Assembly: GCF_050947875.1 (NCBI RefSeq)
Contig: NC_134569.1
Span: 263,573,100 to 263,637,099 of the forward strand
DNA length: 64,000 nucleotides
Direction: 5' to 3'
From: Dermacentor variabilis
Lineage: Eukaryota > Arthropoda > Arachnida > Ixodida > Ixodidae
The first letter of the stretch is position 1; each line of letters begins with the position of its first letter. Made by a program: the position numbers and the translations under genes. Below, piece by piece: positions 52,791 to 63,803 of this stretch. The notes below the pieces were generated by a model. The model did not search any database. It saw only the letters and a list, made by a program, of their open reading frames with translations, and was not told the DNA's origin.

Positions 52791-53880
52791 TTACCCTCGC
52801 CCGTTCTTCTTGTATTTCGGCCACATGCCTTGAAACAAGAAGTAGTTAATGGCAAACAGCGGTCCGGAGGGCACCGCTGCCTTGCAGGATAACGCCGCTC
52901 TGCCGTGGCTGGAAGAGGAAGCTTGCTGCACCGGCGTCATCTCGGGTCGCGGCTGCTCGGGGTCATCTCGCTGTTCAGGGATGTAAGAAGAGTCCATATC
53001 TCTGGCTTGAATTATGTGGTTCTGGTGGCGCTTCCAGGCAAACACACCTCGACCCGTTTCCACACGAACTCTGTATGAAACATGTGCAGTCAGCCCTAAC
53101 ACAACCCCAGGCAACCACTTTTCCCCGCGCCTGAAATTTCGCACAAGAACACTTTCACCCACAGCGAATGCACGTGCGCGCTGCTTGCGACGCACTATCT
53201 GGACGAACTGCCGCGTCGAAACATTCTTCTCTAGCGACGGCTTGACTGTATCTAAACGGGTCCGGAGTCGCCGCTGTAGCAGGAGAGTGGCCGGCGCCCC
53301 GCCCGTGGTCGCTTGTGGAGTGTTCCTGTAAGACTACAAAAACTTTCCCAATGTTGTGCTTAAGCACGCGACAGTACTTTTCCGCAGTGCCGCTTTTAAA
53401 GTTTGGACAAATCGTCCAGACTGTCCATTGCTGCTGGGATGGTAGGCTGACATCCTAACATGGTGCGTGCCAATGCTCAAGAGGTAGTTTGAAAGCACAG
53501 TCAAGATGAATTGCGGCCCGTTGTTAGATACCACAACTTGCAGCCAAACCTGCAGATTTCGTGTAGACGGTTCACTGTGTTTTCCGCGGATGTGTCTCGC
53601 ATTTGGCACACCTCCGGCCACTTGGAGTGAGCGTCGACCACAACCAGGAACATGACACCTTTGAAACGTCCTGCAAAATCTATCTGCACGCATCTGCATG
53701 GTATGGTTGGCCATGCCCACGGGTGCAAAGGAGCCGGGCAAGGCATCGCGCGTTGAGTTAAACAGGGGTTCCAAGGACGCACTTGGATCTCAATGTCGCG
53801 ATCGATGCCTGGTCTCCACACGTAACTGCGTGCTAGTTCTTTCATCCGATCAATTCCAGGATGTCCCTGTTGCAATTATT
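52791..53880 (-). pseudogene. Element C: integrase
   Basis: Frame 53875-53501 has MQQGHPGIDRMKELARSYVW (zinc-site His residues) and VQIDFAGRFKGVMFLVVVDAHSKWPEV with the first catalytic Asp. Frame 53774-53334 continues with VVVSNNGPQF and SSNGQSGRFVQTLK. Here the second Asp of SDNGPQF is Asn and the catalytic Glu (NGQAERF in relatives) is Gly. Frame 53195-52791 is the C-terminal domain (GESVLVRNFRRGEKWLPG). Two of three catalytic residues are lost, and there is at least one frameshift. Confidence 0.83.
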
Positions 53881-55057
53881 CGAACATCTGCGACTGCTGT
53901 TTCGGAGGAATAATGACACGCATTAAAAGAATAAGACATCCTAGCTGTGCAGAAAATTCAGAGCGCCTGTGAAAAAACGGCTTCATTTCTTCACTCACGA
54001 CGTTCTCAGGCCAACCGTTCACGACGTGCTGCATGACCATCTTTAGAATCGGATCTCGGGTCGTTTCGCATGCCACATCACGACAGTTGATTGGCAAGGA
54101 CTGCATGCGTAGGAGATAGAACTGGTCATTCGAGCATTCTTCACTTTCACTTGGCAGAGGCAATCGAGATAAGCAATCTGCTTCGGCGTTTTGACTCGAT
54201 GGCTTATACTTCAAAGTAAGCAGACAGAACTAAAGCCCTGCGTTGCAGTCTAGCTGCAGCAACAGTTGGTATTCCCGTCTTGGGACCGAAAATTGTCTGC
54301 AAGGGTTTGTGGTCAGTAACGAGAACAAATGGACGCCCGAAAAGATAGCAGTGGAAGCGTTTGACGCCGAAAGCTAGAGCGAGCGCCTCGTTTTCCAGCT
54401 GGCTATAATTGACCTCCGCTGAAGATAAAGTACTTGATGCGTACGCAACCGGATGGCACTGATCATTTGGCTCCACATGAGACATTTCAGCTCCTATACC
54501 GTATGGCGATGCATCATACGACAGTTGCAGGGGCGCACTGGGGTCGTAGTGACCGAGAACTGGTGGCTGTGACAACAGCTGCTTAAAATCAGAGAAGGCT
54601 GCTTCGCACTTGTCACTCCACGCCCAGGGAACATCCAGCCGCAGCAATCTATTTAGGAGTAAAACGACGCTTGACCGGTTAGGAACAAACTTACCATAGT
54701 AGTTTATCAAGCCCAACAGTGAACGTAACTGCTTCTTGTCCGTGGGACGCGGGGCCTTTGCGATGGCTTTTGGCTTGTCAGTTGCCGGTTCAATTCCGTG
54801 CGTGCTAATGACATGTCCCAAGCACTGCAACTTCTCTTTGAAAAGCTCGCATTTTTCTTTCTTTACCCTGATGCCGCTGTCTGCTAACCGTCTTAATACC
54901 GCCTCCAAATTTTTCAGGTGCTCCTGTTCAGTCTCTCCAGTGACATTGATGTCGATGTAACAAGTAACTCCGTCAAAGCCCTACAGAATATTATCAATGA
55001 TCTTCTGATGGATCGCCGGCGCAGAGGCGATGGCAAAAGGCAAGCCTTTAACGATAT
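53876..55057 (-). pseudogene. Element C: reverse transcriptase (C-terminal half) and RNase H
   Basis: Around 55050-54909 the residues GLPFAIASAPAI and VTCYIDINVTG appear: the RT active site YxDD reads YIDI. Frame 54908-54204 continues with CLGHVISTHGIEP, LRSLLGLINYYGKFV and RNase H: LSYDASPYGIGAEMSH, YASSTLSSAEVNYSQLE and LVTDHKPLQTIF. Frame 54214-53876 holds the tether before the integrase (SSQNAEADCLSRLP). A stop at 54203 and the lost second Asp make it inactive. Confidence 0.85.
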
Positions 55058-55474
55058 TGTCACGTGGTAGTGACAGTGAAGAAAGGAGCAATACGGTGGA
55101 ATACAAAACTAGCTTTTATTGGGCGAACCTGTGCCCACAAAAACAGGCTACACTTATAGCACAACGATAGCGGCGAACGCGGTTGGCGATCGTCGGAAAT
55201 CTGATCAGCGGGCCAAGCGCGTCGGCTTTTATAGAGCAGTCGTCGAAAGTTCCAGACTAATCGTTCGGACCCGCGTGCCTTCCACAAAATTCTACACCAT
55301 TCGCGTCAGGCGATGAAATAAGATAACATAAGGTGCGGCGACAACAGACAGCGGATAGAAACATCGATAACGTTCCAGAAACTTCGGATACATGCAGGAG
55401 CGTTCCACGCTGTGCGATTACATTTGTTAGGCGGCGAAACGTGGTTGCCCGATAAAGATAAGTACACGTGTCCA
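55058..55474 (-). repeat. Element B 3' LTR
   Basis: Starts TGTCACGTGGTAGTGACAG; ends CACGTGTCCA on the plus strand, next to a polypurine tract (on the minus strand AAGAGGGGGG at 55484-55475). Highly similar to 62579-62994. Confidence 0.92.
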
Positions 55475-55592
55475 TACCCCCCTCTTAAAAAGCATCGTCC
55501 CGATGCTACAAATATAAGAGAACGAAACACAAAAGGACACTTATTAAACCTAAGTAACAAAACCACGAAAACAAAAGAAGTCCAAAGGTCAG

Positions 55593-56453
55593 TTACGCGA
55601 AGCCCCAAAGTTCATAACGCTGGTAATACAGCTTGAGTCGCATAACGTGGACTATTTGAGGTCGTGAGTGGCGCCGCTGTGATAGCGAAATGCCGCCTGG
55701 CACGACCTCACAGTCCAGTGCGCCAATACGTAGGATGATCTTGTACGGTCCGAAATAGCGACGCAAAAGCTTCTCGCTCAGTCCTCGTCGGCGTATAGGG
55801 GTCCAAACCCAAACACGGTCACCGGGCTGGTACTCGACGAAGCGTCGTCGGAGGTTGTAGTGTCGGCTCTCGGTCCTCTGCTGGTTCTTGATCCGCAGGC
55901 GGGCGAGCTGTCGGGCTTCTTTGGTGCGCTGGAGGTAGGTACGGACGTCAAGGTTCTCCTCGTCAGTGACGTGCAGCAGCATGGCGTCAAGCGTCGTCGT
56001 CGGGTTCCTGCCGTAGACCAGCTTGAACGGCGTAATCTGTGTTGTTTCTTGTACCGCCGTGTTATAAGCGAATGTTACGTACGGCAGGAAGGCATCCCAG
56101 GTCTTGTGTTCGACGTCGACGTACATTGATAGCATGTCGGCGATGGTCTTATTCAGCCGCTCCGTAAGACCATTCGTCTGCGGGTGGTAGGCCGTTGTCC
56201 TCCTGTGCCTTGTCTGACTGTATTTCAGAATGGCTTGGGTGAGCTCCGCTGTAAACACCGTTCCTCGGTCGGTGATGAGGACTTCTGGGGCGCCATGTCG
56301 CAGCAGGATGTTTTCGACAAAAAATTTCACCACTTCGGCTGCGCTACCTTTCGGCAGTGCTTTTGTTTCAGCGAAGCGGGTGAGGTAGTCGGTCGTCACG
56401 ACGATCCACTTATTTCCGGTTATTGACGTCGGAAAGGGTCCCAGCAAGTCCAT
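55593..56453 (-). CDS. Element B: integrase core and C-terminal domain (open frame)
   Basis: A 286-residue open frame that retains the catalytic triad: Asp at residue 2 (MDLLGP), Asp at 62 (VLITDRGTVF) and Glu at 98 (TNGLTERLN), the last two with 35 residues between. It then has TFAYNTAVQETTQITPF and a C-terminal DNA-binding part (YQPGDRVWVWTPIRRRGLSE, YFGPYKII). The methionine is internal to the polyprotein. The zinc-binding N-terminus lies upstream (56819-56589), cut off by a stop. Confidence 0.85.
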   Translation of the reverse strand: MDLLGPFPTSITGNKWIVVTTDYLTRFAETKALPKGSAAEVVKFFVENILLRHGAPEVLITDRGTVFTAELTQAILKYSQTRHRRTTAYHPQTNGLTERLNKTIADMLSMYVDVEHKTWDAFLPYVTFAYNTAVQETTQITPFKLVYGRNPTTTLDAMLLHVTDEENLDVRTYLQRTKEARQLARLRIKNQQRTESRHYNLRRRFVEYQPGDRVWVWTPIRRRGLSEKLLRRYFGPYKIILRIGALDCEVVPGGISLSQRRHSRPQIVHVMRLKLYYQRYELWGFA

Positions 56454-56819
56454 CCCGATCTGCTGGAATGGTCGGCAAGGAGGCTCGATTGGCTGTAGTA
56501 ATCCGGCTGGCCTAGTCGGCGGTGTCTTGCGTCGCTGACATTCTCGGCATGTCTTGACGTAACGGGCGACATCGTCGGTTACGTGCGGTCAGTAATACCT
56601 TTCTTGTATCCTCGATAGCGCCCGGGAGCAACCGTGGGGCCCAGCGGTCGGATCGTCATGTAGAGCGTGCAGTACTTCTGGACGCAACGCCGACGGAACT
56701 ACAAGAAGGTAGTTGGCGCGGACTGGTGAGAAGTTCTTCACGAGTAGGTTGTTTTGAAGCGTGAACGAAGATAATCCACGCTTAAATGCCCTAGGGACCA
56801 CGCCGGTGTGCCCTTCCAA
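56454..56819 (-). pseudogene. Element B: integrase N-terminal zinc domain
   Basis: Frame 56819-56589 reads NYLLVVPSALRPEVLHALHDD and GPHGCSRALSRIQERYY (His pair of the HHCC zinc site), and stops where the family has Trp (TGA for TGG). Farther on, CRECQRRKTPPTRPAG (the Cys pair) is readable before the core, so this premature stop is the main lesion. Confidence 0.8.
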
Positions 56820-56999
56820 ATACTCGACTAGGGCTTTTAGCTCCGGGTCCCGTCGTTGTTGTTCGGCGAAGTCTTCCGCGCGTATTATGCCTAGGAAGGC
56901 GTCGTCATCCTCGTCATGTTGCGGCGGCGAGTCAATGGGGGAGCGTGATAGGCAATCGGAATCTGAGTGTTTTCGTCCGGACTTGTACGTTACAGTGAT

Positions 57000-57500
57000 G
57001 TCGTAATCTTGTAGTCTGAGGTTCCACCATGCCAGCCGTCCTGAAAGGTCGTTTAGGTTAGCTAGCCATCACAACGCGGGATGGTCGCTGACCACTTTGA
57101 ATGGCCTGCCATAGAGGTAAGGCCCAAATTTCGCTGTAGCCCAAACGATGGCGAGGCATTACTTTTCGGTTGTAGAATAATTGCCTTCCGCTTTTGACAA
57201 CGACCGGCTAGCGTAAGCTATCACGTGTTCATGTCCATCTTTTCTCTGGACTAGGATGACACCGAGGCCTAGGCTACTGGCGTCAGTGTGTATTTCGATA
57301 TCGGCGAGCTCGTCGAAGTGCGCAAGTACGGGAGGCGACTGCATGAGTCGTTTGAGTTCTTGAAATGCGTCGGCCTGCGGCGTTTCCCACTTGAACTCGA
57401 CGTCAAGTTTAGTTAGCTTTGTCAGCGGCTTAGCGATGCGTGAAAAGTCCTTGACAAATCGCCTGTAGTAGGCACACATGCCAAGTAATATACGCACTGC
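57000..57500 (-). pseudogene. Element B: RNase H
   Basis: Frame 57497-57159 includes MRILLGMCAYYRRFVKDFSR, LAHFDELADIEIHTDASSLG and LGVILVQRKDGHEHVIAYASR with the catalytic Asp of TDAS. A stop at 57158 precedes the remaining RNase H blocks toward 57000. Confidence 0.8.
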
Positions 57501-57619
57501 TTTCTTGTCGATGGGCTGCGGGAACTTTGCAATGCCAGCTGTCTACTGCGGCTCGGGCCGGACTCCAGACTTGCTGATGACGTGGCCTAGGAACAGAAGA
57601 TCATCGTAAGCGAAGCGGC

Positions 57620-58549
57620 ACTTTTATGGCTTCAGAGTAAGCCCTGATGACTTGATGGCCTCTAGTACTGTTGCAAGCCGCCTAAGGTGATCGTCGAAAT
57701 TTCCGGCGAAGACAACGACGTCATCCAAGTAAACGAGACAGGTCTGCCACTTCAATCCTGCTAAAACCGTGTCCATCACGCGTTGCAACGTTGCAGGCGC
57801 GATCACATTCCAAATGGCATAACCTTGAACTCGTAGAGGCCGTCTGCGGTGATGAAGGCGGTCTTTTCGCGAACTCTTTTGTCGACTTCTATTTGCCAAT
57901 AGCCAGACTTTAGGTACATCGACGAGAAGTATTTAACGTTGCAGAGCCGATCCAATGCGTCGTCTATCCGTGGGAGGGGGTATACGTCCTTCTTCTTGAT
58001 CTTGTTCTGACGACGATAATCGACGCAGAAACGTAGGGTTGCGTCCTTTTTCTTCACCCGGACAACAGGGGATGCCCACGGGCTTTTCGACGGCTGGATG
58101 ATGTCGTCGCGCAGCATTTAGTCGACCTCTTCTTTTATAGCTTCACGCTCTCGCGGCGAAACTCGGTAAGGGCTCTGGCGGAGTGGTCGTGGGCACTCCT
58201 CGATGATTATGCGATGCTTGGCGACTGGTTTTTGTCGTATCCTCGATGACATCGGAAAGCAGCCTTTGTATCATCGAAGAAGAATTCTGAGCTGTTGTTG
58301 CTTAATCACGGGGAGACTTGGATTAATGTCGTAGTCTGGTTCGGGAACCATGTTCGTCGGGGTATATGGGCGGAATCCGAGAGGACAAACGCGTTACTGG
58401 TTTCCAGAATTTCCTCGATGTACGCGATCGTCGTGCACTTGTTAATGTGCTTGAACTCCCGGCTGAAGTTTGTCAGCAAGACTTCAGTTTTCCCTCTATG
58501 CAGTCGAGCGATCCCTCTTGCGACGCAAATTTCACGGTCTAGCAGTAGA
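57620..58549 (-). pseudogene. Element B: reverse transcriptase and PR-RT linker
   Basis: Frame 58117-57803 contains MLRDDIIQPSKSPWASPVV, ATLRFCVDYRRQNKIKKK, YPLPRIDDALDRL and GLYEFKVMPFG. Frame 57899-57624 contains TLQRVMDTVLAGLKWQTCLV and the active-site YLDDVVVF. A frameshift near 57805 separates the two. The linker (frame 58554-58306) runs up to the PLE2 insertion. Confidence 0.83.
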
Positions 58550-58594
58550 TTCAAGTAAAACTGTTGCTTGGACTAGTTGGTTCATGCTTGAAGT

Positions 58595-59168
58595 AGTAAA
58601 GGCAAGGCGCAGAAGACCAGGACTCAGGAAGAAGAACACAAACGACCGGACCGGAGCCACTCACAACAAAGTTTATTTTCACAACAAGCCTGCATAATGT
58701 AGGTTATTCACGCCAAGTCACGCACGAAACTTTAGAAGTAAAAAACAGCAATCTATCGACCGTTTAGGAATGTTATCTGGCACATATTATCGGATGAGCA
58801 AACAAGAACTACACGTGGATCAGCACAGGAGGCAATTGATCTAGTATAGTCTTTTTCCAAGCCAACGGAGACAAAAAACCACACATAAAAAGTACCGCCT
58901 ACACTTTACCACCAACCAATCTATCCACAACATAACACGCTTCAAACGCCTAAGGCCCAGTCAGTGATAAAACCCGCACGACTATGGGAATAATGACCAA
59001 CGAATAACACGGATAAACATGAAAAATGCGTCTAAGTACAGTGTCAGCATCAAAACTAAAATCTCTAATAGCCACTCACGTAAAAAATTGATAAAACATG
59101 CGACCGCGCGAAAAAAAAAACACGTGACAAACAATGAGATGGACAGAAGTGATGAACGATTAAAGTCT
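58595..59168. repeat. PLE2 left inverted repeat
   Basis: Reverse complement of 59942-60497, e.g. GGTTATTCACGCCAAGTCACGC, AGCACAGGAGGCAATTGATC and GGACAGAAGTGATGAACG. Differences include a short region near 58640-58690 where the right arm has three GGCAG-type repeats (60421-60455). Confidence 0.9.
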
Positions 59169-59316
59169 AAAGAAGAGCGCCTGCGTCAAAAAAAAGTGCA
59201 ACAAAAGCTTAAGAGCCACTAGAAAATCGTCAACAAAATAAAACTAGTTAAATAAAAGGAAGACAAACGGTAAAACCAAATAAAATCACTCTAAGATGAG
59301 GCCTAAATGAAACCTT

Positions 59317-59941
59317 CTAAAAAAGTCGTCTCCTTGTCACTAAGCATAATGGACAGCCTGCTGACGCATGCGTTTCCCTCTTTTTTGATGAAATATGCTT
59401 CCACAATTTCCCGCTCAAACTGTCTTTTCCAAACTTCAAAAATTTAGTTTTGTCAAACTGTGGAGCGGCAATTAGAGCAGTCTCTGCCATGCTCTCCAAG
59501 TAAACTCCCTTCCTTGTTGCGCAGATTACGACAATGTTCCATTGCACGCTTATTGAAACATGGACCTGTTTGTCCGATATAGCTGCGACCACAGCTTAGA
59601 GGGATTTGGTAGACTACACGTGTCCTGTATTCAGTGAACTTCTTCTGATGCTGGATTGAACAAGCCGTGCGTTTCTCTCCGTTCATGGCACAAAGCTTAG
59701 ACAGCTTGCAAGGCGCGCAGAAAACAACCTGAACGTTATGCCTACTTGCCACTTTCTTAATGTTGTGCGATACCTTATGAAGGTACGGAATTACCGCAAC
59801 AGAACTGCGTGAAACTGGCTCCCTTATAAGAGGCGGGTGCTTTAGTTTTTGGAGCATCGTTTCGCAGACAGCTGAAATCAGACATGGCGGGAAGCCAGCC
59901 TGTTGTAGTCGTTGCACTTGAGCGCTAAAGCTACTTGACAC
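59317..59941 (-). pseudogene. PLE2 GIY-YIG endonuclease
   Basis: Frame 59941-59453 has AGFPPCLISAVCETMLQKLK, VIPYLHKVSHNIKKVASRHN and VVFCAPCKLSKLC, the linker of Penelope-like proteins, then RVVYQIPLSCGRSYIGQTG, the GIY-YIG core (Y and YIG), and KRAMEHCRNLRN. The conserved C-terminal block continues in another frame (59592-59317: APQFDKTKFLKFG). A frameshift thus separates the core from the end, and no RT is present. Confidence 0.87.
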
Positions 59942-60497
59942 CTTTAGCGTTCATCACTTCTGTCCACTTCATTGTTTGTCACGTGTTTATTTTTTCACGC
60001 GGTCACATGTTTTATCAATTTTTTACGGGATGGACGATTAGAGATTTTAATTTTGACGCTGACACCGTACTTAGACGCATTTTTCATGTTTTTCCGTGTT
60101 ATTCGTTGGTCATTATTCCCATAGTCATGCGGGTTTTATCACTGACTGGGTCTTAGGGGATTCAAGCGTGTTGTGTTGTGGAAGATTGGTTGGTAGAGAA
60201 GTGTAGACGGTACTTTCTATGCCCGGTTTTTTTGTCCCCGTTGGCTTGGAAAAAGACTATACTAGATCAATTGCCTCCTGTGCTGATCCACGTGTGGTTC
60301 TTGTTTGCTCATCCGATATGTGCCACATAACATTCCTGAATGGTGGATAGATTGCGATTTTTTCTTTCTAAAGCGTTGTGCGTGACTTGGCGTGAATAAC
60401 CTACATAAGGCAGGCCTGCCGTTTGTGGTCTGCCGTTTGGTCCTGCCGTTTGTGGTCTTCTTCCTGAGTCCTGGTCTTTTGCGCCTTGCCTTTTACT
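59942..60497. repeat. PLE2 right inverted repeat
   Basis: Reverse complement of 58595-59168; ends at the right copy of the target duplication. Confidence 0.9.
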
Positions 60498-61160
60498 TCT
60501 AGCAGTAGACGTTGGTCGCCTTCGATAACCCTTTCTACGTCACCGGGTGTTTCGGTGCCGACCAAAATAACAATGCTGGAGCGAGGGGGGATGCTCACTA
60601 GATCTTCGAGCACACTCAAGGCGTGGTGACTACGAGGGCTCTCCGGCGGCATCGCTTTATCTTCCGACAGCGTTATTGACTTCGACTTCAGGTCAATGAT
60701 TGCGCTGTGTTGGTCCAGGAAGTCCATACCGAGAATGACGTCTCCTGAACACTGTTGGAGAATAAAGAAGGTGGCAGGGTAAGTCCGGTCATGAATGGTT
60801 ATTCTTGCCGTGCAAATTCCAGTCGGCGTGATGAGGTGTCCTCCAGCGGTCCGAATTCGAGGGCCTTCCCATGCAGTTTTAACTTTCTTCAACTGCACAG
60901 CGCTGGGTCCACTAATGACGGAGTAATTGGCTCCTGTGTACACTAAAGCGTTGACTGCGTGGCCGTCGAGAAGCACGTCGAGGTTGGTGCTCATTTGCCT
61001 GGCATTGCAATTAGGTTTTGGCGTCGGATCGCGGCTGCGTCGTGTTGAACTGAAGTTGGAACATCGCGGCGTCAAGTCGTCTTTTGTCAGTGTAGTCTTG
61101 GCTTCCTGACTTCGTCGGGACGGCGGCGTGTCGCTATTGTGTCGTCCAGATGGTCTCTTC
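60498..61160 (-). pseudogene. Element B: protease
   Basis: Within frame 61351-60401 (which crosses into PLE2 at its end) lie LDVLLDGHAVNALVYTGANYSVISGP, TAGGHLITPTGICTARI and DVILGMDFLDQHSAIIDL. The active-site Asp of DTGA has become Tyr (YTGA), so the protease is dead although the frame is otherwise open. Confidence 0.83.
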
Positions 61161-62560
61161 GTTGTCTTCGTCAGCGACGGAGGATCTTCGTGAGTTCGAC
61201 GAACAGGAACCGCACCTCCATTGTTTGCTGCTTTTAGTTTTCCGGACATGGGCTCGCTCACCGGCCCCGGGCTGGGCCAGTGTATGGTTGACGCTGCGGC
61301 GACAGGTAGCGGCCTGGTGACGGCGAACGGGACGGTCGTCGAGGGCTCCACTGAGTAGCGGCGAGGTAGCCGGCGATGTCACGAGGGCGTTCACCTTCCC
61401 GAGGGCGCAGTGCATCGACGGCGAACACTCTCAATCCCAGGTCGTGGTATGGGCATCGGCCGTACACATGGCCGGCTTCACCGTAGTGGTAGCAGAGCGG
61501 GTGGTGATCGGGGGCTCGCCAAATGTCCGTCTTCCTCGCGTAGCTGCGCTGGGCGACGGGTGGGCGTGCTGGCGGCCGCGGCGGGCCCTGGCGTCGTCGC
61601 GGAGGGGGACATTGGCGGCGGGCGACGGCGGCGTAGGTGATCGCTTCCGGCTGAGGTTGCGGCGATCGTGGTTGCACCTCAGGGAGTCCAAGCGATCGCT
61701 GAACCTCTTCTTTTACGATTTCAGCGATTGAATCCACTTGGGACTGCGTCCTTAGGTAGAACTTCTGCAGCTGCTCCTGTACGACCGCTCTGATAGCCTC
61801 GCGTAGATCGTCGGTAGCAAGCGATTGAACCCCGGCGTAGTTTATAGAGATCGTGCGGCGATCGGATTGCCGGTTTCGGATCTCGAGTGTCTTCTCAATG
61901 TTCGTTACCTCACGAAGAAACTCTTCGACGGTCTTTGGTGGGCTTCTTGCCATTCCGGCGAAAAGTTCCTCCTTTACACCACGCATCAGTAGACGGACTT
62001 TCTTCTCCTCGGCCATATCCGGGTCGGCGTGGCGGAACAAACGGCTCATTTCTTCCGTAAAGATGGTAACGTTCTCGTTTGGTAGCTGCACCCGGGCGTC
62101 CAGCATAGCTTCGGCCCTTTCCTTGCGCACGACGCTTGTAAAGGCGCGCAGGAAGCCGCTACGGAACAGGTCCCAGGTTGTCAAGGTCGCCTCTTTGTTC
62201 TCAAACCACGTTCTGGCGGCGTCTTCTAGGCGAAGTAGACATGCCGCAGCTTGTCGTCGGGGTCCCAGTTGTTGAATGTCGCGATTCGTTCGTAGGTCTC
62301 CAGCCATGATTCCGGGGCTTCAGTCGCTGCTCCATGGAAGGACGGTGGGTCCCGAGGTTGTTGTAGGATGACGAGGGACGCTGGGGCAGCCAATGGGGTT
62401 GTCTTGACCACGATCTACTTTGTCGTCTCAGGTAGAAGTCCGTGTGCTGGGGGCAGTCCTTGCAATCTGCGGCTAGCACGCTGGTCTTGGGCGAGGTTGG
62501 TTCTGTCCATGGGCTTCGGGCTTGGATCGCGGCTTTGCGGGGGCGTTCGGTACATGAACG
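61161..62560 (-). pseudogene. Element B: gag
   Basis: Frame 62307-61258 has ACLLRLEDAARTWFENKEA, FTEEMSRLFRHADPDMAEEKK, LLMRGVKEELFAGMARSPP and a Pro/Arg-rich region. The knuckle reads CYHYGEAGHVYGRCPY, in which the second Cys is Tyr. The N-terminus (62584-62280) lies in other frames (VILQQPRDPPSFHGA, ATEAPESWLETYERIATFN). A frame change near 62300 is the main break. Confidence 0.83.
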
Positions 62561-62564
62561 CAAA

Positions 62565-62576
62565 GCACCTCCACCA
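62565..62576 (-). promoter_or_regulatory. Primer-binding site of element B
   Basis: GCACCTCCACCA, two bases inside the 5' LTR, resembles a tRNA 3' end; the complementary strand TGGTGGAGGTGC would pair with the primer tRNA. Confidence 0.65.
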
Positions 62577-62578
62577 GA

Positions 62579-62994
62579 TGTCACGTGGTAGTGACGGTGA
62601 AGAAAGCAGCAATACGGTGGAATACAAAACTAGCTTTTATTGGGCGAACCTGTGCCCACAAAAACAGGCTACACTTATAGCACAACGATAGCCGCGAATA
62701 CGGTCGGCGATCGTCGGAAATCAGATCAACGGGTCAAGCGCGTCGGCTTTTATAGAGCAGTCGTCGAAAGTTCCAGACGAATCGTTCGGACCCGCGTGCC
62801 TTCCACAAAGTTCTACACCATTCGCGTCAGGTGATGAAATCAGATAACATAAGGTTCGGCGACAACAGACAGAGGATGGAAGCATCGATAACTTTCCAGA
62901 AACTTCGGATACACGCAGGCGCGTTCCACGCTGTGCGATTGCATTTGTTAGGCGGCGAAACGTGGTTGCCCGATATAGATAAGTACACGCGTCA
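62579..62994 (-). repeat. Element B 5' LTR
   Basis: Starts TGTCACGTGGTAGTGACGG and ends ACACGCGTCA on the plus strand. Near-identical to 55058-55474 over most of its length. Confidence 0.92.
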
Positions 62995-63803
62995 ATATAT
63001 AAGCATCTAGGCGTGTTCAAGGTAATGTAGGCTTTGGATTCTTCGTCCATCTCCACTTGCTGATAAGCCCGACTTAAATAAATTTTGGAGAATTTATGAC
63101 CTGCCGCTAATGCTGCCAAGCGCTCATCCAGCTTTGGAACCGGGTTCATCTTGACATCTAGGATCGGGCTCAGTGTGTGTTCGTAATCTGCACAAATTAT
63201 AATTGACACGTCGCGCTTTACTACGGGAGCAATTGGCGTGGCATACTTGCTACTGGCGACACGAGAAGTGATTCTCAACTTCTCGAGATCTTCCAATTCA
63301 GCCTTTACCCTTTTCACAAGAGCGAAAGGCACGCTCCGTGCTTTTAGAAAACGGGGCACTTGGTCATCCTTAAACTGGAGGCTTGCCTGCCCTCCTTGTA
63401 TGGTCCCTAACTCATCCTTAAACAGGTCGTTGTTTTTCCGTAGGAGCGTTTCCAGTGCTGCGGGTGGACTGCCTAGCGCAGTGGACACCTTGCAAAGACC
63501 TCGAATGCTACCCCAGTCTAGCCTGATGTGCTGTAGCCAGTGGCGATTTATGAGCGGTGTGCCGCCTTGCGGAAGAATGTAAAGCGGCAATCGTGCCTCC
63601 TGGTTGTTGTGGCGGACCAGCACATCCATTACTCCTACAGGCTTTACGGTTTCCGTTGTGTACGTCTTCAGTTGCATCTTTGTTGGTTGCAAACGAACAC
63701 TAGGAAAGTACACTTTAGCCTGATGGTGCGACATGGCCGATACTGCTGCTCCTGTGTCGCGCTCCATGTGTACGGTAGTTTCTTCTACATTTACGCCTAC
63801 CAT
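62995..63803 (-). pseudogene. Element C: protease and start of reverse transcriptase
   Basis: From 63803 the frame reads MVGVNVEETTVHMERDTGAAVSAM: a protease active site DTGA is present. It continues with LPLYILPQGGTPLINRHWL, then RT: LEDLEKLRITSRVASSKYATPI, IIICADYEHTLSPIL, KLDERLAALAAGHKFSKIYLSRAYQQ and YITLNTPRCLY at the junction with B. The motif CADY resembles the usual CGDY/CVDY, and KIYLSRAYQQ the usual KLDLRQAYQQ, with the catalytic Asp of that block lost to Tyr. Confidence 0.85.

Larger units (their letters stand above)
58550..60497. mobile_element. PLE2: Penelope-like element with inverted terminal repeats
   Basis: The 12-bp host sequence TCTAGCAGTAGA occurs at 58538-58549 and 60498-60509; the empty site in element A (near 24450) has one copy (CGAGCAGTAGAC). 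Inside are long inverted repeats (58595-59168 and 59942-60497) and a 45-base unpaired left tail (58550-58594). The only coding sequence is a Penelope linker plus GIY-YIG endonuclease on the minus strand. The reverse transcriptase is missing. Layout and tail match PLE1, though the sequences differ. Confidence 0.9.
55058..62994 (-). mobile_element. Element B: Ty3/gypsy retrotransposon, split by PLE2
   Basis: LTRs of about 416 bp (55058-55474 and 62579-62994) enclose minus-strand gag, protease, RT, RNase H and integrase. The same family as element A by LTR and protein. The 4-bp sequence ATAT stands directly outside both ends (55054-55057 and 62995-62998), a plausible target duplication, and the RT frame of element C is interrupted there. 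PLE2 lies in the PR-RT linker. Confidence 0.92.
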
